From Azadirachta indica (Eukaryota; Streptophyta; Magnoliopsida; Sapindales; Meliaceae), in NCBI GenBank assembly GCA_022749755.1, contig CM040453.1, forward strand, positions 10,983,368 to 11,047,367: DNA of 64,000 nt. The letters run 5' to 3'. The notes beneath the pieces were generated by a model. The model saw only the letters and a program-made list of their open reading frames with translations, searched no databases and was not told the DNA's origin. Positions 36,220 through 48,484 of the stretch are shown here, piece by piece (the stretch's first letter is position 1; each line of letters begins with the position of its first letter). Made by a program: the position numbers and the translations under genes.

Positions 36220-36945
36220 GAATATAACTGATGGAATGAAAATATCAGAGACAAAAACTCTTTCCCAGAAAACGACTTGAAAACTAAAAGAGGACCAGAT
36301 AAAAAGGCTAGAGCCACTTCAAGCTTTTTGATCAATGGAGATACATTATACCATATTCCAATTGCAAAAGACCAATAAAATTTCTTGGATGTATTTCTTC
36401 GTGTCGCTTTCTTTTTCAGTTCTTTTATATTGATAATGGCAGAACCAAAAAAGTAAAAAATAAATACATCGCACAATAAGCATAAGCTTTATTTTTATTT
36501 TTTATACAGCTGTATACCCATTTTTTCTTCTATCTAGATTCCTTCACCACATCTATTTTATTTGATAGGGCAAGAATTTTGAAAAAATAAATTAAATTAA
36601 CCTACTGTTTTATTGACCACTGTGATAATTCAAAATTCAACAATTTTTGTTCAATATTTTGGGTTTAAATTTTTTTTTTATTATTACATTATGCAATGAA
36701 AATACAAGTTTCTGAAAGACCTAAGAAAATGGCAGATGGGTGTAGGATTTGATCATTCTTAGTTCTTAATTATGAGACAATTTTTATGACATTTTAAATT
36801 GACAAGTCCCAATGCGTAATTTTCGTTAATGACGTCATGATAACAATGAAAAATCAGCAATGCTTTTGTTGTGGGAAAATTCTGGGAGCCCAAAGATAAG
36901 AGACCCAATTCAAAAAGGAGCCCAACTTTAAGGGTATTTTAATTG
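36220..36945 (-). promoter_or_regulatory. Distal FT-upstream block, copy 1
   Basis: Shared with 55640-56355 and, for its first part, with 60-488. It lies about 3.2 kb before the FT start. The right end carries AGCCCA twice (36888-36930), also seen in copy 2 as AAGCCCA and GAGCCCA. Conservation may reflect only common origin. Whether the block regulates FT, or belongs to a lost neighbouring gene, is not shown by the sequence. Confidence 0.45.
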
Positions 36946-36949
36946 GGAA

Positions 36950-37412
36950 ATTTACAAAATTATACAGAACTAAAATAAAAATTTCAAAATATTTAACAAT
37001 AACTTTTAATTTTAAAACTGTCCAAAATTTTAATAAATAGACAATTTTACCCATTTTCAGTAAAATATAAAATGTTGATAACTTTAATTTTACTATTTAC
37101 CTATCATTACTCAGTAATGATCAAGAGACACTGATTATTGATCAAGCGACACAAAATAGTTATCGATCAATATTGAGTGATGATTGGGAGATACTAAGTG
37201 TTGTTGAATGTTGATTGAGTGATGTTCAGTGACAATCAATCAACACTTAGTGTCTCCTAGTCATCAGTCATCAATTTTTCAAATTTTTTATTATACGGAT
37301 AAAATCGTCCATGTATATAAATTTTAGATAGTTTTAAAAGAGAGAATTCTCGATTCTTCTATGTTGTTTGATATAATATCTCATTACCCCAATGTTGTTT
37401 CAAAAATTTCCT
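36950..37412. mobile_element. Inverted-repeat element (MITE-like) at the edge of FT segment 1
   Basis: Left side TTTTAAAACTGTCCAAAATT with ATAGACAATTTTACCC pairs with the complement of GGATAAAATCGTCCATG and AATTTTAGATAGTTTTAAAA on the right. The centre (37165-37275) contains its own hairpin built from GAGATACTAAGTGTTG and CAACACTTAGTGTCTC. No gene inside. Confidence 0.6.
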
Positions 37413-37764
37413 AAATTTTTCCTTCATTAGTCGACAAAGTTAAATATAATAACATGCAAGTCTCTAAAACTTAAACTATTAACGTAATTAGTTTTAATAG
37501 TTTTAAAAATACTTATAAAACTTTAATTTATTAAAAATAACGATTATACCCTTATATAATAGTAGTTAATTAAAAAATTATTTTTCACTACTAATTAAAA
37601 ACAAATATTAAGATAATAATATATATTATTTTATAACACATTAATTAAAATTTATAAATTATCTTTTGCATATAATTTATTTAAACTTTAAATTTCTTTT
37701 TAGTATAATGTTCATAAATTGAATGATCAATTTATAATTTTCAAAATAAATAAAAAATAATATC
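37413..37764. other. AT-rich spacer, nothing recognised
   Basis: Sequence between the MITE-like element and the solo LTR, with no coding or repeat signal recognised. Confidence 0.5.
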
Positions 37765-38541
37765 ATTAGTACTTAGGTGATTATCTAAGTATCGATCTCT
37801 TCTTCGACTCACAACAACCAAGATTATATTTTCTCAAACTAATAATTGATTCAATCTTTCTCAAACGTCAAATCACTCATTGAGAATCAATTAACTAATT
37901 ATAATACAACAAATTATAAGCATTAAGCAAAGGGGACAAAAAGAAACTAGGATTGAAAGATGCTTCAAGATTCCTATTCTTCAAGAATTCCTCAAGAAAT
38001 CTTCAAGGAAGTGTAGTCTCCAAATGTTTCTCTCTTTAGAAAGTTCAGCTCCTCTCTCTCTTCTTTAGAATTGTGTATGTTTTTCTCCCCTTTTTATATT
38101 TGGAAATGGTTGCCCAAGTAGAAAAACATAAAACCCTCTAAATTAAGTAATTCTAGCTATTCATCCTTCATCCAAGGACCGAAAATGGCTCTCAAACATT
38201 TTTTAGCTTAAGGAGTGGCACGGCCGCACAATGGAGTGTTGCAAGTGCGCCATATGCTTCACCAAACATGCAAGTTTGGTGGCCTTCAATGGCGCAGCCC
38301 CGCCATGCTTCCGCCTCATGGTGTGTTTGGTCTTAGGGTGGCGCGGCCCCACCATTGGTTCTGCCCATAATATATTTTCTGTTCATTTAACTTAATTTGC
38401 ATCAAAATTCTCCTTAATTCTACTTTTTTTGTTTCTTACACATAAACACACAAAATCAAATAACTCTTGAACTCGAGGTTCTTTTTCATAAATATTTAAA
38501 TTAGGAAATAGTTAATTTGTGAGTAAAATAATCACTCATCA
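37765..38541 (-). repeat. Solo or truncated Athila-like LTR
   Basis: Layout and wording resemble the Athila LTRs: CAAGATTCC, pyrimidine-rich TCTCTCTCTTC, AAAACATAAAACC, then GC-rich GGCACGGCCGCAC and GGCGCGGCCCCACCAT, ending ATCACTCATCA. It is too divergent to be the same family as the 11973-29433 element, and no internal region follows. The left border is approximate. Confidence 0.6.
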
Positions 38542-39072
38542 CAAAGTGTATTAATGCTCTCTTTTTAACACTCCCAAACAACTTGAATTCTGGTGTTATG
38601 GATCGATATTGAAATGTGGGTGTTTTTTATACCTTTTCTGGATCTTTCTTATAGGTCATGGACTGGTTTATGCAACACAGGCCTGCGCTGATATTAGTAT
38701 CAGAGAATATCAAATAGATTAAATTCAATCACACAAGAGAATATTAAATCCTAATCATCATACTCTTTTATTACTATCGTTATTTGTATTATAGGACAAT
38801 ACTTTAATTTCTTTCTCACATTTTTTGAAGCCTATAATAACTCTATACACTGTAGTAATATTAAAGTAAGAAATGCTGAGAGAAGGAAATCAGGAAAGCA
38901 AATCATAGTATAGCTAGCAAGCTAGCTATTGTTTTCTGATTTTGCTTCTTGCTTCAACTTTTTTTTTTTCCGCTTTCTTTTTATTTAGTAACTTAAATAT
39001 AACCTTATATTATAGCTAGCTAGCTAGTCTTTGGTTTGATCTTTTGATGATATATTTATGCAACATAATCAA

Positions 39073-41220
39073 TCAATGTGAAGACATTGATGATCGTTTG
39101 ATCCGATCGTTGGAGCCACTCTCCCTTTGACAATTGAAGTAAACAGCCGCCACCGGAGAGCCCAAATTGTACAACTCAGCAAAATTTTTGGTGTTGAAGT
39201 TCTGGCGCCACCTAGGGGCGTAAACAGTTTGTCGGCCGAGCTGCTGGAACAACACAAACACAAACCTGTGAATCCCAACTGTTGGCCTTGGACTCTCATA
39301 GCAAATATTCTCTTGTCCTGTAAATAAATTTTTGAATTAGTTTGTAGTTCTTACACTGATTGAAAAATGGCGTAAAGTCAACCTACAAAGATTATTGTTA
39401 GTAAAATGGGGAATTGATTTTCTTATTTGTGAAAATATTAAATGCAGGGACTTGAATGTTAATATCCGATAGAAATGATGATATACGAGACCTCTGCATA
39501 AACCTACTGCAGCGTACTGTTTTCTGAAAATGAGTTTTTGTTTTTGGAAAGCAAAACCATAATTATGACTTGAAAACAGAAAATATGATGAAAAATATTT
39601 AAGTTTTTCAGAAGATTATTAAAGGTTTTATGAGATTTGACGGGTTTTTTTTCTTTTCTCTTTTTTAAAAACATTTCCGAAATATGGAATGAAAAGCAGT
39701 TCCGGCAATTGCAGCGGAGAAAGTCCCTAGAAGTAAGAGCATACGATGCATGTACAGCAAGATACAGTAAGTAAATAAATTTAAAAGCTGAAAACTCTTC
39801 ACTCACCAAAGTTGGCTCCAGTGGTTGCTGGAATATCAGTCACCAACCTGCAAAAATTTCAATTTTCAAGCAGCAGAAAAATTAAAATTAACCCCAAAAA
39901 CAAAAAAAGGAAAAAGAAAAATTTCCAAATTAATATTGCAAAAGAAAATAATTAATTTTCTTTTATTTGTCTATTGGTAAATTTTTTAATTAAAGGTCTT
40001 TGATACCATACGTACACGTCAGGGAAACCAGAACGAAATTACGTGAAGAAGAAGTGGAAGAAAAATATACGTGTTATTGGAAATAAGAAGCAAAACAGAA
40101 TGAAACTACAAATGGAAAGTGAAAATAAAACCAAAAATATATTGCAAGGGGAAGCACCACTGTGAAGGAAAAAACCAGAAGCGATGTTATTCATAACAAA
40201 GTGGAAATGTGAATATACTTCCTACTTCTCCCTCTGATATTTTTAGTGTAAAATTCCTGGTTTGATTTTGTTTTTCTTTAATTTGTTTAATAAATTATTT
40301 GGGTTTTTAAGTAATTAAAGATAATAGGCAGTGGTTTATGAAGGGATAAATATTCTTTGGAAATAACAAAATCAAAGTGAAAATTTTTTTAAGAAGACTG
40401 TACACTAAATTATGGTACGTGTAGGACCCCTAATAAGTTATCCCAGAAACCTAGTACACTCAAAGATACTTTCATTGTGGTCCTTTCTTTTCTTCACACT
40501 TTGAACCATGATGAAAGTTAGAGGCAATCAAACAGTCATTGAAAAAGAACAAGAGAACAAAAATAAAAAAAGTTTAAAAAAGAAAAAGTATAATCAGAAA
40601 CAAACATTACTAAACAGAATAATGTCACTTTCATGATCATAACTTTCAGCTTTTAGCTTCTGCTTCTTCTTAAAAAACTCAAAACGCGTTTTTTTTATTG
40701 ATTGTTTGGCCTTTTTTCAGGACCCACTTCTCATTTTTCTCAGTTTGGACAAAATTATCGATGGCACAATGAGTTAATAACAAAAAAAAAAAATCAAAAA
40801 AGAAATCAAAATCTAGCATATTTACGAGGGTTTAGCGCAAGAGCGATCACTTACCAATGCAAATACTCCTTAAGGCTTGGGTCACTCGGGCTTGGAGCAT
40901 CAGGATCAACCATAATCTACAACCATAAATGACAACGAAAACCCTAGAAAAGAGCGGAAGCAGAAGCAGAAAAAGCAGAGACATAAAGGGTTGGAAACAA
41001 AAAGGGTTACCAGGGTGTAAAAGGTCCGGAGATCTTCCCCACCAATTTCAACCCTCGGCTGGTTGATAACCTGAGAAGGTTTCAGCAGACAGCCATTGTT
41101 GATTTCCTTGTTGCCAAAAGTAACCCTGAGAGAAATTGTTCTTGTAAAGTTATCAAGAACATCACCAATTACACGCCCAACAACAAGCGGATCTCGATAT
41201 CTTTCCCTTTCCCTAGCCAT
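39073..41220 (-). CDS. FT: FLOWERING LOCUS T-like protein, copy 2 (4 exons), loop variant
   Basis: Tandem paralogue of copy 1. Exons on the minus strand: 41220-41011, 40916-40855, 39847-39807, 39317-39073 (210, 62, 41, 245 nt), all with GT-AG introns; 185 aa. By eye it differs from copy 1 at 19 positions (about 90% identity). Kept: DPDAPSP, GIHR, Tyr88, Gln143, Trp141, Glu112, Asn155 and the 14-3-3 contact residues. Changed: Gly140 to Arg inside the segment B loop (YAPRWRQ; FT Gly137), Val108 to Asn, Glu45 to Leu, Asp8 to Tyr, and a C-terminus [13 protein letters not shown]. The open frame argues for selection until recently. The loop change could weaken or invert florigen activity. Its promoter is cut by a retrotransposon 784 bp upstream. 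Confidence 0.92.
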
Positions 41221-41317
41221 CGCTAAAGCTTCAAACAACAAAAATAACAAAAATTTTTCAGAATATTCAAGTGAAATTTTGTTAGTAGATTGCTCAATTT
41301 GAAGGCATACAACAGCT

Positions 41318-41326
41318 GTTTATATA
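41318..41326 (-). promoter_or_regulatory. TATA box of FT copy 2
   Basis: TATATAAAC on the minus strand, about 100 bases before the ATG and aligned with the TATA of copy 1. A CCACA word follows upstream at 41336-41340, as in copy 1. Confidence 0.55.
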
Positions 41327-42003
41327 CTACTTTTATGTGGAAACCCTTTTATATGCTCGAAATTGTCTTTAGTACTAAATTTGTCTTTAGTACCACCAAT
41401 AGAATCTGCTTTTATTTTTTATTTTTTATTATTTTTTAATTAAACTTATTTATTTGTGTGTATTTGCTAGATTTCTATACCTATCTAGATCCAAAATTGG
41501 GGCATAACTCAAATTTTAAATTAAAGTAGACCTCTATCCATCTTATTTATATTCTGATCGAAACACTTTTATATGCTCGGTCCAGTGCACCTGCATTCTT
41601 TTGACTCCCATGTCTAAACCAATCCAACCAGTTTGATTATTTACAAAAAGAAAAAAACATCAAATTAAAAGAAAAGCGAAAAAAAGATATGAGAATTCTA
41701 TAATGTAAAATAAATTATTTCTTTGTTTCTGTATACAGTAAGTATAACATCAAGCTTTTCGACTTGGAATTGTTTATGATCTATTTCTTGAAGACTTCCT
41801 ATTCAATGACATCAATGGAGATTCGTGTGTATTATCATGTAATATATATTTTGTATTATCATGCTGTTTATTTCATACGAATACTGAATCCATCTTGAAT
41901 AAATGAATAATAATTGAGAATTATATATAAATAATTAAAAATGATATATAAATTAAAGTTACTAGACAAGAATTTAATATTATCATTTAAAGTTATATCT
42001 AAC

Positions 42004-42591
42004 AGTTTCAGAAAATACTAGAGCATCAGAACATGCAACACCAAATGACCAAATGAACATGTGTTGTATGGCAGGATCATAAGGTCTCGAGGCTGAATGG
42101 CATCAACTAAATAGAGTCCAAGCTCCAAAAGGAATTCATTTAAGTGGAAAGGATAGCCTAGTTCGGGTAATAAAATACCACCCGACCATGTATAACGTGG
42201 GTGATAGAGTTCAAACATACATTCTACCCAACAAGCGCCTATCTTCCCACCTTCCAAAGTGGGAAAAATGTGGTCAAAAAAACTGTCAAAACAATTAATC
42301 TTTATACCTATAAAATCTCAGCAACCTGAAGAATAAGGTATGCACTCTTGAATTGGGTAAAACTGTATTCAATTTTCATCTAATTCTCTTTTCTTAAACA
42401 ACCCAACTGATTTAAGCATTGGAGAGCGCACACAGAGAAAATCGGATTTTAGAAGATAAGGTATGCACTCTTGACTTAAACATATAATTCTCTTATTTCT
42501 CTTATTTTGCAGGCGAAGCGAGATAACTCGAAGTTTAGAAGATCAAAGTTCGTTGTTAGAGGTCAAAGTTAACAAATTTTTGGCATCAACA
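42004..42591 (+). repeat. 5' LTR of the Tat element
   Basis: 588 bp; longer than the 3' LTR because TAAGGTATGCACTCTTGA is present twice (about 42333 and 42457). Divergence from the 3' LTR is plainly visible, so the insertion is not recent. Confidence 0.88.
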
Positions 42592-42606
42592 GTTGGTGCC
42601 GCCAAT
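42592..42606 (+). other. Primer-binding site region of the Tat element
   Basis: GTTGGTGCCGCCAAT directly after the 5' LTR. TGGTGCCG resembles the Asp-tRNA-type site TGGCGCCG with one change. Confidence 0.6.
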
Positions 42607-42633
42607 TTTCGGATTTTAGAAGTTAAACTAGAT

Positions 42634-44460
42634 ATGGCAGCGAAAGATAAGCACCACCCAAAAAGATCGCATGCAACGGGAAGAAGTCTATCACAGGATG
42701 ATTTCGGTGATTCCTATCAGTGTGAAAAGGAACACTTGGAAATTCTAAATCTAGAAGAATCCAATTTGCGAACTGATTCGGATCCGCAACCACCCAGCCA
42801 AGCAATGATCTAATTAGATCCTAGAGAAGCAAACTGGTTGCGATGAAAGCTAGAAGACATCCATTGTTTGCACATTGAAAAAGACAAGAAAATGGCAAGG
42901 TTAGAGGATACGACAGTGGCCTTATGAAAGGAATTGGACGAGCTTAAGTAGATACTGAGGCAAAATGCAGGGAGATCGCTAGCAGGTGACATGCTAGGGC
43001 GAATAGAGCATGAGGAAAGTAGTGCACCGGAGTTTTGGCATAAGAAAAAAGAAGATCTTCCCCAAAGGCCAAGCTCTCACACAAAAGAAAATACACTGCA
43101 ACCCAAAAAGGGAAGAGAAAGGTCACGAAGCAGCCAATTCAGGAAAGGTCGCAAAATCCTAATCCCAACACTCCTATTATAATATAGGATAATCTAGCAC
43201 CTAAACCATCACGTGGGCAATAAGATTGAGGAAATAATTCGAAGCGCACTAATAAATAAAGCGTACATTCATATGATATGCGTTCATACCTGAATCAGAA
43301 ATGACAAAAAGAGAGAGACGCCTCTATACACGCAAAAGTACTTGAGGCAGAGTAGGATGTGAGGTCAGAAGAAATTTAGGGCAAAAATCACACTCCTCAA
43401 ATGGTTAAGACACAAGAGATGGAGGAATACCTCAAGAAACTATTGGAAGAACTTGAGGCAAAAAGAAAATAGGATCAACAAAGGGGAGCTACTATGAAGA
43501 CGGATCCTAAGTCCCCTTTAACCAAGGAAATCCAAGAATTAACTCTCCCAAAGAAATTTAAGATGCCATAAATCACTCCTATATGGGAAAAACTGACCTG
43601 ATCTTGCATATGAAGCTTTTCAGGGAGATGATGCACATCTATGGTTTGACTGAGCCTCAGATGTGTTGTCCCTTTCTCCTGACACTGGAAGGGCAAGCCA
43701 GAAAATGGTACAGGAGCCTTAAGCTAAGTTCAATCAGAAGTTTCTTCTAGTTGTGTGATATGTTCACTAATGGATTCAAGAGGGTAGCCCTAACACACAA
43801 GAGCATGAGCTCCCTGTTAATGTTGAAATAAGGTCAAGAAGAAAATTTAAGAAGTTTTTCCAAGAGATATTATGATGAGGTTATGAAGTTAAGGGCCTTC
43901 AATCATCTTCTAGCACTGGAAGGATTAAGGAGTGGATTATACATAGATAGAGTTTGGTATGCAATCCACAAGAATAATATAACAACCTACAAGCAGGCTC
44001 TCAAAGAAATATTCAATGAGATCCAAATAAAAGATCAAGTTTTCCTCAAGCAGAAGGAGAAAAAAGTAAGTGGATCTCGTGATAAGCCAAGTACTTTACA
44101 GACGGAGGATAAAAAGAAAAGGAGTTCTCATGATAGAAGGTCAAGACAAAAGAGGAAGAAAGATTACCAGAGACTACGAACTGATAAGTCAAATGAGAAA
44201 GCACCTAAGAAAAATAAGCTCTTACCACCATCAAAGGAGAAAACAAAAAAGATGGTACAAGTGCAAGATAAGCAAAGGTTTACACTGCTTAATTCATCTT
44301 CAGCTGACATCTATGAGGATATTAAGAATTCAGGACTACTGGTACTAGATTCGTGTTTACTAAAGGTAAACCCAGACAAGAGATCCAAGAACAAAGTATG
44401 TCTGTTTCATTGAGACAATGGGCACACGACCTACAATTGTCTAGATTTAAAAGAGCAAAT
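42634..44460 (+). pseudogene. gag remnant of the Tat element
   Basis: Open from MAAKDKHHPKRS for 60 codons, then broken. The gag core lies at about 43590-44060: MKLFREMMHIYGLTEPQMC, LEGQARKWYRSLK, FSKRYYDEVMKLRAF. A lysine-rich tail follows, and a knuckle near 44399-44450 reads CLFH, stop, DNGHTTYNC. This spacing, with His after the second position, is typical of Tat gag. Confidence 0.82.
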
Positions 44461-44710
44461 CAAAATGTTGGTCAGAAATTGTTACTTGGATCAGTATATT
44501 GGTCATTCCTAAAGAATTCAAGGTAAATCTGATCAGGAAAATCTAAACAAAGGCCTGGGGCACAAAAGTCTGGTTATTTCTGCAAGGCTTACCTTAGTGA
44601 GAAATTCAAACAAAGTCAGGAAAAATTATTCTAAGTATTCTCTACCAAATGCAGTGGCTAATGCATACATTATGAATGTGCATGCAAAGAAAAAGCCTTA
44701 AATAAGTACA

Positions 44711-45154
44711 ATGCCAATCATGTTTACAGATAAAGACGAGATGGGTGTGAACTACCGATACGATAATGCACTTGTGGTCACACTAGGTGTAGGGCCTTTT
44801 AAGTTCAGTAAAATTCTGATAAATACGAGGAGCTTAGCCGACATCATCTTTAAAAACACTTTGAATTCGATGAAGATAAACGATCTAAGATTGGGATCGA
44901 TCGATATTACTCTATATGGATTCGCAAAATCTTGTACTCTCCCTATTGGAACAGTCCAATTACCAGTAACCATAGGAAATTTACGATATCAGAAGACCAC
45001 TATAGTAACATTTCAGGTGGTCGACCTAAAAATGTCATATTCTATTATCTTGGGAAGATCATTCTTAAAGTTAACTAAGGCGATGGAAAGCATCCATTAC
45101 CTGAAGCTTAAGTTCAGAACAGGTGATGGAATTTGGATGGTTCGAGGAGACTAA
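44711..45154 (+). pseudogene. Aspartic protease domain of the Tat element
   Basis: 147-codon open piece. DNALVVTLGVG and ILINTRSLADIIF mark the active site, where the catalytic DTG has become NTR (Asp to Asn, Gly to Arg), so the enzyme would be dead. The end reads YSIILGRSFLKLTKAME, the conserved ILGR segment. Confidence 0.85.
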
Positions 45155-45589
45155 AAACAAGTAAGGAGTTGTTTTGCGATTTCCTCAAGGCGAACATACT
45201 ACATCACCTCCCAAAGTCAGGGAACGAAAAGTTTAAATATAATCAATGAAAACACCAAACAAGAAAAGACCTTGCAAAAGTTGGAAAACAAACTTGATTA
45301 GGAAAACAAGAGGCCAATAGCTGAATTTTTCGAAAAATTGAAGGAAGTCTGCCTGGACTAGACAAACCCATAGAAGGTAGCTAAGATTGGATCTTGGTTA
45401 CTTGTGGAGGAGAAAGAAAAGCTCAGGAAGTTTTTAAGAGGGCATGCGATCGTTTTTGATAAACACATGACGACATGCCCGACATCGATCCAAAGATAAT
45501 ATCTCATCGCCTCGTAACAAACCCTACTTTCAAGCCCATAAAACAAAAAAAGAAGGTTTTCAACTAGAAAAGAAGAAAAGTGATTTGGG

Positions 45590-46740
45590 TAGAGGTTGAT
45601 AAACTCTTAAAAATGGGTTTTATAAAAAAGGTTCGCTATCCAAAGTAGATTACTAACATTGTCATAATTAAGAAGTCTAATGAAAAATGGAGAATGTGTG
45701 TAAACTTTATTGATCTGAAAAAAGTATGTCCCAAGGATGAGTTCCCACTTTCAAGAATAGACTAACTGGTGGATTCGACGATAGGTCAAAAGTTCATGAG
45801 CCTTATGGATGCTTTTTTAGGGTACAACCAAATCAAGATGTATAAGCCTAATAAGGAAAAAACCGATTTTATCATAAAACAGGGGTTGTATTGCTATAAG
45901 CTGATGCCATTTAGGTTAAAGAACATAAAGGCCACTTTTCAAAGATTGGTAAATCACATATTTAAACTTTTAATTAGGAGAATGATGGAAGTGTATGTCG
46001 ATGACATGATCACTAAGTCGATGAGAATGGATGATCATATCTAGCACTTGAAAAAAACTTTCTCGCTCTTAAGGAAATACATGAATGAAGCTCAATCAGA
46101 ATAAGTGTGCCTTAGGAGTGAGTTTGGGTAAATTCTTAGGGTTCATGGTCAATGAGAGAGGGATTGAGGCTAACCCTCAAAAGATTAGGACGATCTTAGA
46201 AATGAAGTCGCCTTTTACACTAAAGGAGTTACAAAGCTTGACAAAGAGATTAGCGGCCTTAAGCAGGTTTATTTCAAAAACCACTGACAAATGTTTTCAA
46301 TTTTTTAGGTTATAAAGAAAGGAAAACACATGTGCTGGACAGAGGAGAGTGAAGCAAGCTTCTAAGAGTTAAAGCACTACCTGCCAAATACCCCGCATCT
46401 GGTTAGTTTGCAAAGTAAAGATACTCTCTACTTGTATTTAGCAATTTTTGACAATGCAGTAAGCTCGGTATTGGTCAAATAAGATCTGATAGGGTCCACA
46501 AATCAATTTATTACATCAGTAAATCTCTATTAGATGCTGAAACTAGGTACATGCCTCCTGAGAAACTAGCCCCAGTATTTGTAATAGCTGCTAGAAAGTT
46601 ACGACCATACTTTCGAGCACACCAAATCGCGATACTGACAAACCAGCCACTAAGGCAGATTTTCCACCGACTAGACGTTTCTAGCCAATTAGTAAAATGG
46701 ACCGTGGAACTTAGCAAAAGCCACCATCACTAAAAAGAAG
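45590..46740 (+). pseudogene. Reverse transcriptase and RNase H of the Tat element
   Basis: RT: WRMCVNFIDLKKVCPKDEFP, then FMSLMDAFLGYNQIKMY, LMPFRLKNIKATFQRLVN, and catalytic YVDD at 45994-46005. The connection region is LGFMVNERGIEANPQKI. The RNase H end reads RYMPPEKLAPVFVIAARKL, FRAHQIAILTNQPLRQI and VKWTVEL. Several stops (for example at 45650, 45763 and 46044) break the frame. Confidence 0.88.
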
Positions 46741-47460
46741 ACCACAACATTTGTAAAAAAAAACTTGATCTATGAATTTGGGGTGCCCCATGCCTTGATT
46801 GCAAATAATAGAAAACAATTCGACAATAGTAACTTTAGAGAATTCTATATTAACTTGAGCGTCAAAATCAAGTTAGTTACTCCTGCTTATTCAAAAACTA
46901 ATGGCTAAGTGGAAGTAATGAACAAAATTATCTAAAAATCCCTGAAGAAAAGATTGAATGATCATAAGGCGACATAGGTCGACGAGATACCTTGGGTGTT
47001 ATGGGCATATAAGACCACAACAAAAACTGCAATTGGTGAAATGTCATTCTCACTAGCATTTGGTTTTCAGGCAGTAATACTTGTGGAGATCGAGATCCCA
47101 ATATTCCGCATCAGTCATTTTAACAAGGCGAACAATAAGAAGAATATTTGGAATGATCTGAATCCACTAGAAGAAAAAAAGGATCAAGCTTTACTAAACA
47201 CAACCGCTTACCAACAGAAGATGGCCAAATACTACAACCAAAAGGTTTGCTCTAGAGCATTCAGAGATGGTGACCTGGTTTTACGATGAGTCATCCTGAA
47301 TACCAAGACGTCTAAAGAGGGAGTCTTCAGAGCGAACTAGTAAAAACCCTACAAGGTTACCAAAGTTGTGAGACCAGACATTTATATATTACAACACCCT
47401 GATGAAAAAGAAGTGAAAAAGTCATGGAACGCGAAAATGCTAAAAGTTTACTACCCTTAA
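46741..47460 (+). pseudogene. Integrase remnant of the Tat element (N-terminus deleted)
   Basis: Begins inside the catalytic core: FGVPHALIANNRKQFDN (the usual catalytic Asp of SDNG is Asn), TPAYSKTNG, stop, VEVMN (the Glu motif with CAA to TAA), then LWAYKTTTKTAIGEMSFSLA and a C-terminal part DGDLVLR. The zinc finger and first catalytic Asp are absent, so an internal deletion joins RNase H to mid-integrase. Confidence 0.82.
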
Positions 47461-48484
47461 TTATGAAGAATTGCCTAATTGTGAATTTTTTATATAAGTG
47501 AAATTCAATTTTTTGCAAGTTTCATTGTGCAATTATATAACTGATCGTGCAACTGAGTAGTTATTTTTCTATCCAAGACCCAAATTAAGAAAATACAAAT
47601 CTAGGACATATAATATAGAGAGGCTTGTAAATACACGAGTCGATAAAATACTGACTTGGTAGAATCGACCGCATTTCTAAATCATTAAAATACCAATCTA
47701 GAAAGGTTGATTAAGTCGCTTAGAACACTAATGATTTCCTCAGGTCAAGAAAATATCGACTTGAAGAACTTAGCACCAAAAACATCGGGTCAATAAAATA
47801 CTGATTCGAAGGTGTCGACAACAACTTAGGATTAATAAAATACCAATTCAGAAAGGTTAAAAATTATAACAACATCAGGTTAATAAAACACCAACTTGAA
47901 GCATTCACAGAAAATATTGGATTGATAAAATACTGATCTGGTGAAGCTATCTACAGCCCTCGGTCAACTAAGTAACAACCAAAAGAAGAAGGTCACATAA
48001 CACTAGTTAAGAAAATACCGATCGAATGTAACCCAAACTTGATCAAGAATGCGGAAAGATGTCATAAACAAGTCAGATTTCTCATTTAATGACAATTACT
48101 TAGAAAATTTTCATGCAATAAAATATTGTTTAGAATTTATTCTCAGACTTAAAATAGATTCTAAGTTATTTGGACAACGGAATAAGTTTCTTTTTGTTCA
48201 AAATAGATGTTACCCAAGACATAATTACCTAAGAGTATCTTAAACAATAGAAACAGATCTTAAATTATTCGAGGTTAGGATGGCTTTTGAATACAAAAAA
48301 TTGCATGCTCATCAATGGAGGCAGGGTTTGAATCAAATAAACTTTTTACATAAGTTCAAGTCTGGTAGCAAAATACAAATTTCACTATTAGGCAAAATTA
48401 AAGTAAATAAAAATGATCACTGGCTCAGAGCTGGGGAAGTGATGGTCCCAAAAGTAGGCTGGCCAGCGATGTTAGCTTCAAGAG
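47461..48484 (+). other. Non-coding spacer of the Tat element with degenerate repeats
   Basis: Between about 47630 and 48030, words like GGTCAATAAAATACTGA, GATTAATAAAATACCAAT and GTTAATAAAACACCAACT recur every 40-60 bases, a decayed tandem repeat. Short open frames have no recognisable content. Confidence 0.6.

Larger units (their letters stand above)
30505..36945. repeat. FT segmental duplication, copy 1
   Basis: About 6.4 kb homologous to 38708-56355 in the same orientation once the later insertions there are removed. It covers 3' flank, four-exon FT gene, promoter and distal block. The left border is near AATCAATAGATTA (30506) and the right border near AAGGGTATTTTAA (36935-36945), after which the copies diverge. 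Confidence 0.88.

Noticed and set aside
44070..44413. A lysine-rich frame as a separate small basic protein gene
   Set aside because: It continues the gag frame of the Tat element and ends at its zinc knuckle.
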